The notes: generated from the letters alone by a model not told the origin. A stretch of 64,000 bases of DNA from Acidianus hospitalis (GCA_046533895.1 JAWDOK010000005.1:50827-114826); one strand, 5' to 3'; numbered from the stretch's first letter, positions 30,297-39,078 are shown. Translations and numbers: made by a program.

Positions 30297-31160
30297 TTAA
30301 ATTATTTTTAATATTATAATAGTTAGTAATATAACTGCAAGATATGGGGCGGATATTTTGAAGGATTTCCAGGCTTCTTCTGTAGTGGGATTCCTAAAAA
30401 GAACCATGGAATTATAAAGCAACAAGGCGGTCATTATTGAAGTTACTATCAAATAAGGTAGACCTACGTAGAGATATAATATTAACGCAAATGGAGCCAT
30501 CAAAGCATTGGAAATTGCAATATATTTTGCGGAATCCTTTTCTGGTAGAAGGACTGGTAACATAGGAATTCCAGCTTTGCTATAATCTTCCTTATATTTT
30601 AGAGCTAGAGACCAAAAATGACCGGGGGTCCACATAAATATTAGCAATCCCAACAACAAAGAAGAAATGGTAAAAGTATCTGTCATTGCAGCATATCCTG
30701 CCCAAGCCGCAGCACTTCCTGCAAATCCTCCAATAACAATATTTAATGGAGTTCTAGGTTTTAACCAAATAGTATACACTAGAATGTAAATTAATCCTCC
30801 TAATAGTATAAAGAAGGAAGTTAATGGATTTGCAATTAATCCTATAGCTGTTCCCAAAACGAGCATTACTGAGCCGACAAGTATCGCTTCTTTCTTGCTC
30901 ACATAACCCATTACTGTAGGCCTTTTAGAAGTTCTTTTCATTACTTTATCCTTATCAATCTCAATTCCTTCATTAATTATCATTGCTCCACCAGATGCTA
31001 AGGTTCCGCCAACGAGTACGGAAATTAATGGGATCAGAAGAAACTTAGAGGACAACGCTGCACCAGCTAACGCTGCAAGATCTAATAACCAAATAATTCT
31101 GGGTTTGCTAAGTTTTGCATAATAAATTAATTTTACAGTTGGTGAAGTTGCCATGATCAT
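30297..31160 (-). CDS. ctaB: Heme O synthase (protoheme IX farnesyltransferase)
   Basis: 287 residues, about nine membrane helices. UbiA-type prenyltransferase motifs: NEGIEIDKDKVMKRTSKRP (the N-x3-D-x3-D-x2-M-x-R-T form) and a second in the middle with WTPGHFWSLALKYKEDYSKAGIPMLP. It attaches a prenyl group to heme b to give heme O, needed for the a-type hemes of terminal oxidases. Start ATG 31160 or internal ATG 31154. A heme A synthase-like gene lies about 7 kb away. Confidence 0.92.
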   Translation of the reverse strand: MIMATSPTVKLIYYAKLSKPRIIWLLDLAALAGAALSSKFLLIPLISVLVGGTLASGGAMIINEGIEIDKDKVMKRTSKRPTVMGYVSKKEAILVGSVMLVLGTAIGLIANPLTSFFILLGGLIYILVYTIWLKPRTPLNIVIGGFAGSAAAWAGYAAMTDTFTISSLLLGLLIFMWTPGHFWSLALKYKEDYSKAGIPMLPVLLPEKDSAKYIAISNALMAPFALILYLYVGLPYLIVTSIMTALLLYNSMVLFRNPTTEEAWKSFKISAPYLAVILLTIIILKII

Positions 31161-31215
31161 CTAAGCTATTTTGGTTTTTAAGGTTAAAAATTTGGTTTAT
31201 AACAATTCTAATATT

Positions 31216-32157
31216 TTACAGTCCTGGTAAATTCTCTCCTCTCAATAATAAAATCAGGTCTGAAAATGCTCCATAAGCAGCATTTAGTGGTCCTGCTCCT
31301 GGACCTACAATAGTTATTTTTTGAATGTCACTTTCTATCTCTAGTGCATTGTTAACCCCATCTACATTATAAAGAAAATCCTCTTTTGTAATCTCCATTG
31401 GTTTCACATAAGTTTCTTTTTCGTCCGCATATGCTATGAGTTTTATTTTATTACCTCTTTTCAGAGCATCTCCAATTTCTATATTACCTATTCCCTCAAA
31501 CTTTACATCATTAATTGAGATGTATCTAGAGAAATACACATTAGATAGGATTGTTATTTTCCCTGCGGCGTCAAAACCATTTATATCAAGTGTTGGATCT
31601 CTTTCTGCATAACCTAGTTCTTGAGCTTCCTTTAATGCTTCATTAAAAGATAACCCTTGACTCATCCTAGTTAAGATATAATTAGTTGTACCGTTTAGGA
31701 TACCCCTTATTTTCCTAACTTTCATGGCTGGCAAAATTCTGTAAAGATTTATTGAAGGAGTACCGCTCATTACAGTAGCTTGAAAGAATATCTTAGAACC
31801 GTGCGATATTGCAGTATTTATTATTTCCTTATATTTTAACGCTAATGGAGCCTTATTTGTAGTAATAACGTGAATTCCCCTCTTTAATGCGCTCAAATAT
31901 AATGAAAGCGATGGCTCTCCAGTCTTGTAGTTTGCAGAGGCCATATCTACAACTACATCAGGCTGAACTTCATCTAACGCTTCCAAAGCGTTAATCTTCT
32001 TGTCTGGAACGAACTCTTCTTGATCTTTAAACATTAATCCTCTAGTTGTTACAATTCCGGTAATTTTTACATTTTCTAACTCTTTTACTTTCTTTTCGTG
32101 AAGTAATTTTCTAAACGCTTTTCCTACATTTCCATATCCTACGAGCATTAACTTCAA
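31216..32157 (-). CDS. hom: Homoserine dehydrogenase
   Basis: 313 residues, the short form without a C-terminal ACT domain. NAD(P) motif GYGNVGKAFRKLL at the N-terminus, TTNKAPLALKY around residue 105 and the signature GYAERDPTLDINGFDAAGKITIL near residue 205 with the catalytic Lys/Asp region. It reduces aspartate semialdehyde to homoserine for threonine and methionine. ATG overlaps the stop of the B3/B4 gene by 4 nt, so the nikR-B3/B4-hom genes form one operon. Absence of ACT means no direct threonine feedback through that domain. Confidence 0.92.
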   Translation of the reverse strand: MKLMLVGYGNVGKAFRKLLHEKKVKELENVKITGIVTTRGLMFKDQEEFVPDKKINALEALDEVQPDVVVDMASANYKTGEPSLSLYLSALKRGIHVITTNKAPLALKYKEIINTAISHGSKIFFQATVMSGTPSINLYRILPAMKVRKIRGILNGTTNYILTRMSQGLSFNEALKEAQELGYAERDPTLDINGFDAAGKITILSNVYFSRYISINDVKFEGIGNIEIGDALKRGNKIKLIAYADEKETYVKPMEITKEDFLYNVDGVNNALEIESDIQKITIVGPGAGPLNAAYGAFSDLILLLRGENLPGL

Positions 32158-32816
32158 CTGAAAACCACCTGGTGTGTTTGTTTACCTCCTAAATACTTAA
32201 GCACTAATTCAACTACAATATTCACAGCATTGCCTACTAATTCCTGCGGTACTCCAGGAACGCCTGCACCAACTATTAATATATCCCTTGTAATATCTGT
32301 TACGCTAGTTATCTTTGAATCTCTATGAGGATAAATATGCATTACTTTTTCCTTATCTACCATTATAGGTATTCCTTTTTGAAGAATTTCGGGCTTATCT
32401 TTTCCTATTGCGTAAAATTCTTCTCCTCCCTTACTCAGTATTATTGAAGGTTCACCAATAATCTTGGAAATATCATAGATTCCTATTGGGACTAAAGTTG
32501 ATGAGCTTGCTATATTACCTGCATCAACAATATCATTTATCCTCGGAAGCTTACCGCTTCTGTTAATTCTTCTTCTTAATGCTTCTCCTGCTGGCCTTAC
32601 TTTGGTAGGATCTATGCCTATTTTCCAATAAAAATCTCTGTAAGCTCTTACAATGGGATTGAGCTTTAGTTTTTCTGGATCTTCTTGAGAATACATTTCT
32701 TCGACTTTTCTCATTTCTTCCTCTAATTTTCCTTTACTATTATTTACTCCTAGAACTTCAGTGTGGGCAATGAATATTCCAAGGTTTTTACAGTCTTCGC
32801 TCACAACTATATTCAT
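32154..32816 (-). CDS. B3/B4 domain protein (PheRS-beta-like fold)
   Basis: 220 residues related to the B3/B4 domain of the phenylalanyl-tRNA synthetase beta chain, as in the COG3382 family. NPIVRAYRDFYWKIGIDPTKVRPAGEALRRRI and DAGNIASSSTLVPIGIYDISKI are characteristic. Stand-alone B3/B4 proteins are suspected to check amino acids or aminoacyl-tRNA, but their role is unproven. Four-nt overlaps join it to nikR upstream and hom downstream. Confidence 0.78.
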   Translation of the reverse strand: MNIVVSEDCKNLGIFIAHTEVLGVNNSKGKLEEEMRKVEEMYSQEDPEKLKLNPIVRAYRDFYWKIGIDPTKVRPAGEALRRRINRSGKLPRINDIVDAGNIASSSTLVPIGIYDISKIIGEPSIILSKGGEEFYAIGKDKPEILQKGIPIMVDKEKVMHIYPHRDSKITSVTDITRDILIVGAGVPGVPQELVGNAVNIVVELVLKYLGGKQTHQVVFS

Positions 32817-33208
32817 TTTTCCTTCACCTCATATGTTAGTAATTTAGCCTTTTTAACTCCTTTAATTTGAGATAAGGAAGAAGTTAACTTTACTAAATCG
32901 GATTTTTTTCCTTTTACTGCTATTGCTTCCATGCATTCTTTCTCATTAAGATGAATATGAAGAGTGGAAATTATTGAAGAAAGCTTCTCGTGTTGTAATT
33001 TAGTAATTTCATCGGTAACTTCGTCATCATAAATTATATTTATTATCCCAACTACGTCCACGTCTTCCAAAGAATTTTCATCTAAAAAATTTTTAATCGC
33101 TATTTGAAAAATCTTAGATCTATCAAGAGAAGATGAAGTTTTCATAAACTTATCGAGCTGTTCCATTATGTCTTTAGGGATCGAAACACTAATCTTTTCT
33201 ACATTCAT
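32813..33208 (-). CDS. nikR: NikR-type nickel-responsive regulator
   Basis: 131 residues. An N-terminal ribbon-helix-helix (KISVSIPKDIMEQLDKFMK then SRSKIFQIAIKNFL-like helix B) is joined to an ACT-like ligand domain. H73, H84, H86 and C92 have the exact spacing (11, 2, 6) of the high-affinity nickel site of E. coli NikR (His76, His87, His89, Cys95). It would repress or activate genes according to Ni(II). No nickel transporter, hydrogenase or urease is in the window; it heads an operon with a B3/B4 protein and hom. Confidence 0.88.
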   Translation of the reverse strand: MNVEKISVSIPKDIMEQLDKFMKTSSSLDRSKIFQIAIKNFLDENSLEDVDVVGIINIIYDDEVTDEITKLQHEKLSSIISTLHIHLNEKECMEAIAVKGKKSDLVKLTSSLSQIKGVKKAKLLTYEVKEK

Positions 33209-33220
33209 ACTTAAAACTAA

Positions 33221-33228
33221 GGAGGAGG
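33221..33228 (+). promoter_or_regulatory. Strong Shine-Dalgarno of tldD
   Basis: GGAGGAGG lies 10 nt before the tldD ATG at 33239. It shows that tldD has a leader, unlike many first genes in this window, so its transcription start must lie inside or just beside the divergent nikR 5' end. Confidence 0.65.
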
Positions 33229-33238
33229 TTTTTATTAA

Positions 33239-34576
33239 ATGATTGAAGTTTTAAAAAAGGCTGAAAATCTAGGCGCAATCTTTGCCGATGTAAGGCATTA
33301 TAGGTATGACGAGTTATCGCTAGTTGTTACAGAGAATAGAAAATACGTAACAACTAATGGAGTAGATGAAGGTTATTCGTTAAGAGTACTGTATAATGGA
33401 AATTGGGGCTATTCGAATTCAACAAAACTTGGCGATGAAGAAGTAAGAAATGCAATAAACTCTGCTTATGGCGATGAAAAAGTTAATATAACTTTCTTAC
33501 CGTCGAAAAAGGATAAAGTTGTAATAAAACAGGAAAAACCATTGTCAAAAGGTTTAGAAGAAATAATGTCTGATTTAGATAAGATTAAGGGAGAGTTACT
33601 CAAGGATGAAAGAGTAAAATCTGTTAACGTTAGATATTTTCATGAAGGAGTAAAGAAAGACTATGCAAGCACAGAAGGAAGAGAAATTTACCAAGAATAT
33701 GTATTGAGCGGAATTTCAATTTCAGCCGTTGCTAGAGAAGGTGACATTGTCGCATCTTCCTTCTATTCTGCATATACTTACAAAGGATATCCATTAGAAG
33801 TATTTGACATAAACCAAATGATAGAGACGTTAAGAAAAAGATTAAATAATCAACTTAAAGGCAAGACTCCCAAGGCTGGAGAATTCGATGTAGTACTTGG
33901 ACCGGACGTTGTAGGAGTCTTTTCACACGAAGCATTAGGTCACTTAGCTGAGGCGGACTTAGCAGTTAATGGAATACTTGGTCAACTAAGAGGAAAGAAA
34001 ATTGCCCCAGATTACGTATCAGTACACGATTCACCTAAAATGGATTATAATATGGCTATAGGACTTACTCCCTATGACGATGAAGGAGTTGAAGGCAGAG
34101 AAGTAAAGATAGTAGAAAAAGGAATTGTTTCAGAATTCCTAGTAGATAGATATTATTCAACGTTCCTAGGAGAAAGGCCTACCGGCAATGCAAGGGCTGA
34201 AGATTTTAGAAGTCCTATACTAATTAGGATGAGAAATACATTCATGCTTCCAGGGGATAGGAAGGTTGAGGAATTAATTAGCGAAATAAAAGAAGGATAT
34301 TACATAGTTTCTCCCCTTGGAGGTCAAACTAGTCCAGACGGAACATTCCAATTTGGAATACAGGAAGGATATTATATTCATAACGGTGAAATAGGAGAAC
34401 CTATTAGGAACATGGGAATTTCAGGTTATACTATAGAAACTCTAGGTAGAATAAAAGGAGTTTCAAAGGAGTTTGATGTGTGGCCTGGCTTTTGCGGTAA
34501 AGGCGGGCAAAGCGTTCCAGTAGGAACAGGTGGACCTTTTATAAGTGTTAAGGTTAAGGTGGGAGGATATGTTTGA
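33239..34576 (+). CDS. tldD: TldD family metallopeptidase subunit
   Basis: 445 residues. The zinc motif HEALGH lies near residue 230 in FSHEALGHLAEADL, as in TldD, and SPDGTFQFGIQEGYYIHNGEIGEPIRN is a family signature toward the C-terminus. With TldE it forms a heterodimeric peptidase that in bacteria processes modified peptides (microcin B17) and the antitoxin CcdA. Its archaeal substrates are unknown. It overlaps tldE by 8 nt. Confidence 0.93.
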   Translation: MIEVLKKAENLGAIFADVRHYRYDELSLVVTENRKYVTTNGVDEGYSLRVLYNGNWGYSNSTKLGDEEVRNAINSAYGDEKVNITFLPSKKDKVVIKQEKPLSKGLEEIMSDLDKIKGELLKDERVKSVNVRYFHEGVKKDYASTEGREIYQEYVLSGISISAVAREGDIVASSFYSAYTYKGYPLEVFDINQMIETLRKRLNNQLKGKTPKAGEFDVVLGPDVVGVFSHEALGHLAEADLAVNGILGQLRGKKIAPDYVSVHDSPKMDYNMAIGLTPYDDEGVEGREVKIVEKGIVSEFLVDRYYSTFLGERPTGNARAEDFRSPILIRMRNTFMLPGDRKVEELISEIKEGYYIVSPLGGQTSPDGTFQFGIQEGYYIHNGEIGEPIRNMGISGYTIETLGRIKGVSKEFDVWPGFCGKGGQSVPVGTGGPFISVKVKVGGYV

Positions 34577-35816
34577 GATACTAGATAAGGCAAAACATCA
34601 AGGGTATTCTGCAGAAATTTTTTACGTAAAAAGGACAGAGTTCTCAATAAACGAGGAAAAACAAATATATTCTAGGTTCCTAAACGAAGAAGGTTACGGT
34701 CTCAGAGTGTTTAAAGATGGAAAAGTTGGTTTCGCTTATTCTACAAGACTTGACGAGAACCTATTGGATAATGCAATAAAATCTTGGAAAGTCTCTGAAA
34801 GAGATGATGCAAATCAAATCCCTACACATAATAAGGTAAATTATTTGAATCTTTATAAGAAATTTGACTTAAGTGAAGAAGTAAAGGAAAAAATCAGGGA
34901 ACTAGAAGATTTAAAGGAAAAGAAAATTAACATAGTAACCTTAAACTCTACAGCATGGGTTAGCGAAGTAGGAATTATTAGCACCGAAGGAATGAATTTA
35001 AGCGAAAAAAGAAGCGGAATCTCTGTAAGCGCCAGCGCAAATTATAAGGATTCAACCTATGTAGGCCCAGAAATCTATGAGACGAGGTCCTTTAGAGATC
35101 CTTCAACTAGCATTGATGAAATGAAAGATACAATAATAGAGAAAGTTCAGATCACGTCCGAGAGAACTACTCTAGATTTTAAACCTAAGTCCGTAATCTT
35201 AACACCTAAAGCAGTTTACTATTTGGTATTTCCCTTGTTAAGCCACGCCATATCACTTGAGAATTATTATAGGAATAGAAGCCCTCTAAAAGAAGGAGAG
35301 CTAATAAACGAGAAATTGAGGATCGTAGATAATCCGCTAATTGAGAACAGTGTCTATAGTAGGTCTTTTGACGGCGAAGGTCAACAATCACTAAACAATG
35401 AGATAATAAATGCTAATGTAAAGAAATTCCTTAGTAACTATTATTGGTCTATTAAGGCTAAAAGAGAGAATACTGCTTCAGCTTCAAGAGGATATTCTTC
35501 GATACCTTACATTTATCCAAGTAATTTAGAATTTTACGTAAAGAATGAGGAAGAGGACTTATCTGAAGAAGGCAAAGTATACGTAGATGAAGTTCAAGGA
35601 GTGCACACAAGTAATTTTGATACTGGAGAATTCAGTGTAGTTGGTTCTGTATCTTGGATAATCAAAGATGGTAAAAAGATTTCATTGAAAGAGATAGTAA
35701 TTACGTCTAATCTAAAGGACTTACTTAAAGGAATTCAGAGAACCTCTAAAAAGAGACTAATGATAGGCAATGTTAGTACTGGAGAACTAGAAATTCAAGG
35801 CTTGAGCGTTGTCTAA
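34569..35816 (+). CDS. tldE: TldE/PmbA family subunit
   Basis: 415 residues from ATG 34569, which follows GGGAGG at 34561-34566; an upstream in-frame GTG/TTG start at 34545 is less likely. It resembles TldD without the HExxxH motif, as expected for the non-catalytic partner TldE. A few family stretches remain (EEGYGLRVFKDGKVGFAYSTRLDE; DTGEFSVVGSVSWIIKDGK near the end). Coupled to tldD through an 8-nt overlap. Confidence 0.9.
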   Translation: MFEILDKAKHQGYSAEIFYVKRTEFSINEEKQIYSRFLNEEGYGLRVFKDGKVGFAYSTRLDENLLDNAIKSWKVSERDDANQIPTHNKVNYLNLYKKFDLSEEVKEKIRELEDLKEKKINIVTLNSTAWVSEVGIISTEGMNLSEKRSGISVSASANYKDSTYVGPEIYETRSFRDPSTSIDEMKDTIIEKVQITSERTTLDFKPKSVILTPKAVYYLVFPLLSHAISLENYYRNRSPLKEGELINEKLRIVDNPLIENSVYSRSFDGEGQQSLNNEIINANVKKFLSNYYWSIKAKRENTASASRGYSSIPYIYPSNLEFYVKNEEEDLSEEGKVYVDEVQGVHTSNFDTGEFSVVGSVSWIIKDGKKISLKEIVITSNLKDLLKGIQRTSKKRLMIGNVSTGELEIQGLSVV

Positions 35817-35875
35817 AAATTTTTTAATTAAAACGTAAGAAAGACTTATTATTATATTATTCTTTTAAATTTCTT

Positions 35876-36268
35876 ATGAAAGTAGTTTTAGCTTATGATG
35901 GATCAGATTATTCAAAGAAGGCTGTGTTTTTTGCTTTAAGATTTCTTAAGAAGGAAGATGAAATACACTTAGTTACTGTAATAAGAGAAGCTCCAAAAAG
36001 CCCAGAACAAGTTATAATAGATTCTGAGGAGAAAGCAAAAAGGTCAATAGATGAGATAAAAAGTGAGTTAGAAGGCTATAATGTTAAGGAAAAAATTCTC
36101 GAAAGTAATGATGTTGCAGATAGCTTAATAGGATATTGTAAGGAAATTGGATGTGATTTAATAGTTACTGGTAGTAGAGGTCTAACAGGATTAAAAAAGG
36201 TGATTTTAGGTAGCGTATCTTCAGCGTTAGTTAGTAAATCTCCCTATCCAGTTTTAGTTGTTAAGTAG
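35876..36268 (+). CDS. Universal stress protein (UspA family)
   Basis: 130 residues. A Rossmann-like fold with AYDGSDYSKKA at the start and the ATP-binding pattern G-x2-G-x9-G-S in GSRGLTGLKKVILGSVSS near the end. It probably binds ATP. It may act as a small stress or metabolic sensor. It overlaps the convergent permease by 8 nt, which hints at a link, since UspA proteins sometimes accompany transporters, but the genes are on opposite strands. Confidence 0.88.
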   Translation: MKVVLAYDGSDYSKKAVFFALRFLKKEDEIHLVTVIREAPKSPEQVIIDSEEKAKRSIDEIKSELEGYNVKEKILESNDVADSLIGYCKEIGCDLIVTGSRGLTGLKKVILGSVSSALVSKSPYPVLVVK

Positions 36269-37664
36269 TGACACTTTTTTCTTTCAATTTCTTTAGATAT
36301 TCATCTATTGGTATTACCTCGTTATTATCATCGACTACAAGACTCCCTGGATTACCTTTTCTACCTTTAATTAAATACCAACCTATTAGAACTGCCATTG
36401 TTGACGTTAGTATAACAATTGAGGCAATGTCAGGTACTGAAATACTTTCAGTGACTCCCCAAAGATTAAGTCCAGTAGCTATTAAGGGTATTATAGTGCT
36501 AACTAATCCAAGTTGTCCAATTCTATAATAGAAGACGGGAACTCCAAATCCATCTATTATTCTACCAGATAACCATAATATTCCAGTTATAGCACTTATA
36601 TCTGCAAATGCTATGTTTATTCCAAGAAATATTACTGATAATGCAGTTACTAGTCCTGTTATACTTCCTACAAATATTGTAGCAATAACTGGTTCATGGC
36701 TTTTATTTACCTTAGAAAATATTGCTGGAGCTGATTTTTCTCTCGATAGGTTAAATATTATTCTTGCAGCACCTAAAGTAGTGCCTATATTAGATGCAAA
36801 TAAACTATTTATTGACATTACTAATGCTATTAGAAGCGGCAACACACCAAAGGAGTACATTTCATAAATCAAAGGCTGAGGGGAGCAAGCTAAGGCTGAA
36901 AGAGGGCCGTTCCATAATGCTACCAGAGCATAAGTTCCTAAAAACATTGCAGTTCCTCCAATTAATAATGACAACCACATTCCTAATGTTACCGTCTTTG
37001 TAGGATGTTTAACTTCTTCTCCCAAGTATGTAGCGGCTCCTGCTCCAGATATACTTACCATTGATAGAACAAACGCAGTTGCAAGATCATGTGCCGGAAC
37101 ATTACCCGGAGTCATGTAATTAAAATGAAAGCCTTTAGTAAGGGAAAATGCAAACATTACTATTAGTAATACAGCCTCTGCAGTTGCACTTATTGATACA
37201 ATCTTGCCTAATACAAATTTTATATGTGAAAGGGATATAATTGTAGGATACAGTATTGCTAAGAATATTATTATTCCCTCTTCTATCGGTGTCAACGAAA
37301 TGCCAAAGATTCCTAAAGAAATAGATATAATAAGATATGCAGTAATTGCGTTTACTGCATTAAGGAATGAATAAGCGAATGCTTCTATAAGAGCTTCAAA
37401 GAAGGAAATTTTCTTACTCCTCCACGCACTATAACCATAAGTGTAAAATCCTCCTGCAGAAGCCAATTTTGAAGTATACCTTGTAAGTGTGAAAATCCAA
37501 AGTGCACTACCTAGTAAAGCGAGTAATGTAGTAAACACTACAGAGTAACCAGCGTAAAGAATTGCGGCAGTTGAAGTAGAAACTACGCTACCAAGTGGTG
37601 CAGTAACTGCCATCGCTTGTCCATAAGCTTCCTTAAGCGAGATTGATCCTTTGCTGAGCCTCAT
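36261..37664 (-). CDS. APC-family amino acid permease
   Basis: 467 residues, about twelve hydrophobic helices. GQAMAVTAPLGSVVSTSTAAILYAG near the N-terminus and SMVSISGAGAATYLGEEVKHPTKTVTLG (residues 200-228) are typical of APC transporters. The substrate is unknown. The ATG follows an SD (AAAGGGAG, 3-nt gap ATT) that lies inside one arm of a 15-bp inverted repeat whose other arm is about 66 bp upstream. Expression is therefore probably regulated, either by an operator pair or by folding of the leader. Confidence 0.88.
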   Translation of the reverse strand: MRLSKGSISLKEAYGQAMAVTAPLGSVVSTSTAAILYAGYSVVFTTLLALLGSALWIFTLTRYTSKLASAGGFYTYGYSAWRSKKISFFEALIEAFAYSFLNAVNAITAYLIISISLGIFGISLTPIEEGIIIFLAILYPTIISLSHIKFVLGKIVSISATAEAVLLIVMFAFSLTKGFHFNYMTPGNVPAHDLATAFVLSMVSISGAGAATYLGEEVKHPTKTVTLGMWLSLLIGGTAMFLGTYALVALWNGPLSALACSPQPLIYEMYSFGVLPLLIALVMSINSLFASNIGTTLGAARIIFNLSREKSAPAIFSKVNKSHEPVIATIFVGSITGLVTALSVIFLGINIAFADISAITGILWLSGRIIDGFGVPVFYYRIGQLGLVSTIIPLIATGLNLWGVTESISVPDIASIVILTSTMAVLIGWYLIKGRKGNPGSLVVDDNNEVIPIDEYLKKLKEKSVTT

Positions 37665-37667
37665 AAT

Positions 37668-37748
37668 CTCCCTTTAAGCTTTTCGGTCTTAAGAGATTAT
37701 AAAATTTCCCTAAATTTTACCCGTAAAATCCGCAAAGCTTAAAGGGAG
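37668..37748 (-). promoter_or_regulatory. 15-bp inverted repeat around the permease promoter/leader
   Basis: CTCCCTTTAAGCTTT at 37668-37682 is the exact reverse complement of AAAGCTTAAAGGGAG at 37734-37748. The start-proximal arm contains the permease SD. A third partial copy (AGCTTAAAGGG) lies at 37772-37782. Between the arms, the minus strand has two small hairpins, ATTTTA-CGGG-TAAAAT and AAATTT-AGGG-AAATTT, plus a TATA-like TTTTATAA about 40 nt before the ATG. Either two operator sites flank the promoter or, in a longer transcript, the SD is masked by a 15-bp stem. Confidence 0.6.
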
Positions 37749-37827
37749 TACTCGATAAAAAATATTTTTTGAGCTTAAAGGGTTTCAAAAATATATTTAG
37801 ATTTTATGATAAATAGCATAAAAAATA
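37749..37827. other. AT-rich spacer upstream of the permease region
   Basis: Contains a 14-bp palindrome AAAAAATATTTTTT (37757-37770), the third CCCTTTAAGCT element (opposite strand of 37772-37782) and TATA-like runs such as AATATATTT. No ORF. It is downstream of the minus-strand 111-aa gene, so T-rich stretches on that strand could also end its transcript. Confidence 0.4.
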
Positions 37828-38163
37828 TTAACTTTTAGGAGGTGTAGTTTGAGAAGCTTTATTTTCTCCTAAAACTTCCATTAGTGATGATTTGAGTTCA
37901 TCAAATCTAATTCTCATCTCTGGAGGAAAAGGCTTTTTTGGTTTTATTGACTCAAGCTTAGTTAGAGCTTCTTTAACTAGATTTCTTGCAGAATTAGGAT
38001 CTTTTTCCGCACTATAATATGCCTTTTTTATTAGCTCTGATGCTTCATTAAAGATCTTTAAGTCGTCCTCAGTTATTTCTCCATCTTTTATCAAGAAAGT
38101 TTCCATATCAGATTTTACTAAAGGAAGTTGAAGGTCTATGATTCTCCAAAGCGTATCTAGCAC
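37828..38163 (-). CDS. Conserved hypothetical helical protein
   Basis: 111 residues, almost wholly helical and charged. A central stretch (FNEASELIKKAYYSAEKDPNSARNLVKEALTKLESI) looks like a helical hairpin of the TPR/MIT type. The C-terminus is Thr/Pro/Ser-rich and probably disordered. I recognise no family. It stands alone, transcribed divergently from the heme A synthase-like gene. Confidence 0.55.
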   Translation of the reverse strand: MLDTLWRIIDLQLPLVKSDMETFLIKDGEITEDDLKIFNEASELIKKAYYSAEKDPNSARNLVKEALTKLESIKPKKPFPPEMRIRFDELKSSLMEVLGENKASQTTPPKS

Positions 38164-38269
38164 GGTAGATAATATACTTCCTGAAATAAAGAATTTAACT
38201 TGCCTTTTTTAGGAAAATGTTTCAAAGTCTTAACAAACGTTTTATTATCCTGCAACAAAAAAGGATATT

Positions 38270-39028
38270 ATGCTTAAGGAAATTAGTTTACTCGCATCAA
38301 TTTTTGCAGGGATAACAATAGTTTTGGGCGGGATAGTTGAAGGATACGGATATGGACTATCGTTAGGAACAAATTGGCCTTATACTAGAGATATTTTGCA
38401 ATTAGCTGCAAAGAAAGATCCTGAAGCTATTCATAGAATTAGTGCGACAATTGTAGGCCTCATTTCATTAGCATTCTTAATACTAAGGTTTTCTATGGTT
38501 AGTCTTGTAGGATTTCTCGGGGTTGTTGCTACTGCATTATTGGGTATGGCTACGCTTTACGTTTTAGCAGGGAAATTACCATCTGTATTTCAAGGACTTC
38601 ATGATATAGCAGCATATAGTGTTTTTGCAACGTATTTAGTAATCTTCTTAAAAGGATTTAACGTTAATATTATTCAATTCTTCTTATACGCTGTATTGCC
38701 TCCTCATTTCCTTTACTTCGTTATTTTCATGGGCGGAGTTGTTACTGGTATGAGAAAAATGAAGTTTGAAATAGGCGATGTTAGAAAGCCTAAGAATTGG
38801 TTACAAGGAGCTTGGCTAATTCACTCTATATTGGCAGCAATATTCGTAATAGCCTTAATCTTAGAGGCTCTGTGGATACCTTTATTGTTAACAATTATTG
38901 AAGTGGCGGTGGGATTATTAGTCTATGTAGGAGCAAACAAAAATCCAGTAAAGCCTGGAATCTCAGTTGGGCTTCATCAATTATTTTCTCTACTAATTGT
39001 TGCCTCATTAATATATTATACAATATGA
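38270..39028 (+). CDS. Heme A synthase-like membrane protein (CtaA/Cox15 family)
   Basis: 252 residues, about eight membrane helices in two repeats. H55 in EAIHRISA (with Glu three residues before, as in CtaA), H111 in QGLHDIAAY, H185 in LIHSILAA and H236 in GLHQLFSLL fit the four heme-ligand His of the CtaA family. It would oxidise heme O to heme A-type products for the terminal oxidases, downstream of CtaB. A TATA-like GTTTTATTATC lies about 28 nt before the ATG, so it is leaderless. Confidence 0.7.
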   Translation: MLKEISLLASIFAGITIVLGGIVEGYGYGLSLGTNWPYTRDILQLAAKKDPEAIHRISATIVGLISLAFLILRFSMVSLVGFLGVVATALLGMATLYVLAGKLPSVFQGLHDIAAYSVFATYLVIFLKGFNVNIIQFFLYAVLPPHFLYFVIFMGGVVTGMRKMKFEIGDVRKPKNWLQGAWLIHSILAAIFVIALILEALWIPLLLTIIEVAVGLLVYVGANKNPVKPGISVGLHQLFSLLIVASLIYYTI

Positions 39029-39029
39029 A

Positions 39030-39078
39030 TCAGTCGAGGTGCATCATCTCATCAATCATCGTGTTGTGAATTCATCAC
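39030..39078 (-). ncRNA. Candidate box C/D sRNA overlapping the tmcA stop codon
   Basis: On the minus strand: box C GTGATGA (39078-39072), a 12-nt guide (39071-39060), a degenerate D' ATGA (39059-39056, sharing the tmcA TGA stop), a C'-like TTGATGA (39055-39049), a second guide of 15 nt and box D CTGA (39033-39030). Total length 49 nt, as expected for Sulfolobales methylation-guide RNAs. The D' is imperfect and the D'-C' spacer is absent, which lowers confidence. Targets not identified. Confidence 0.45.

Noticed and set aside
37757..37770. AAAAAATATTTTTT palindrome as an operator or origin element
   Set aside because: Simple A/T symmetry is common in such AT-rich DNA; kept only as part of the spacer description.
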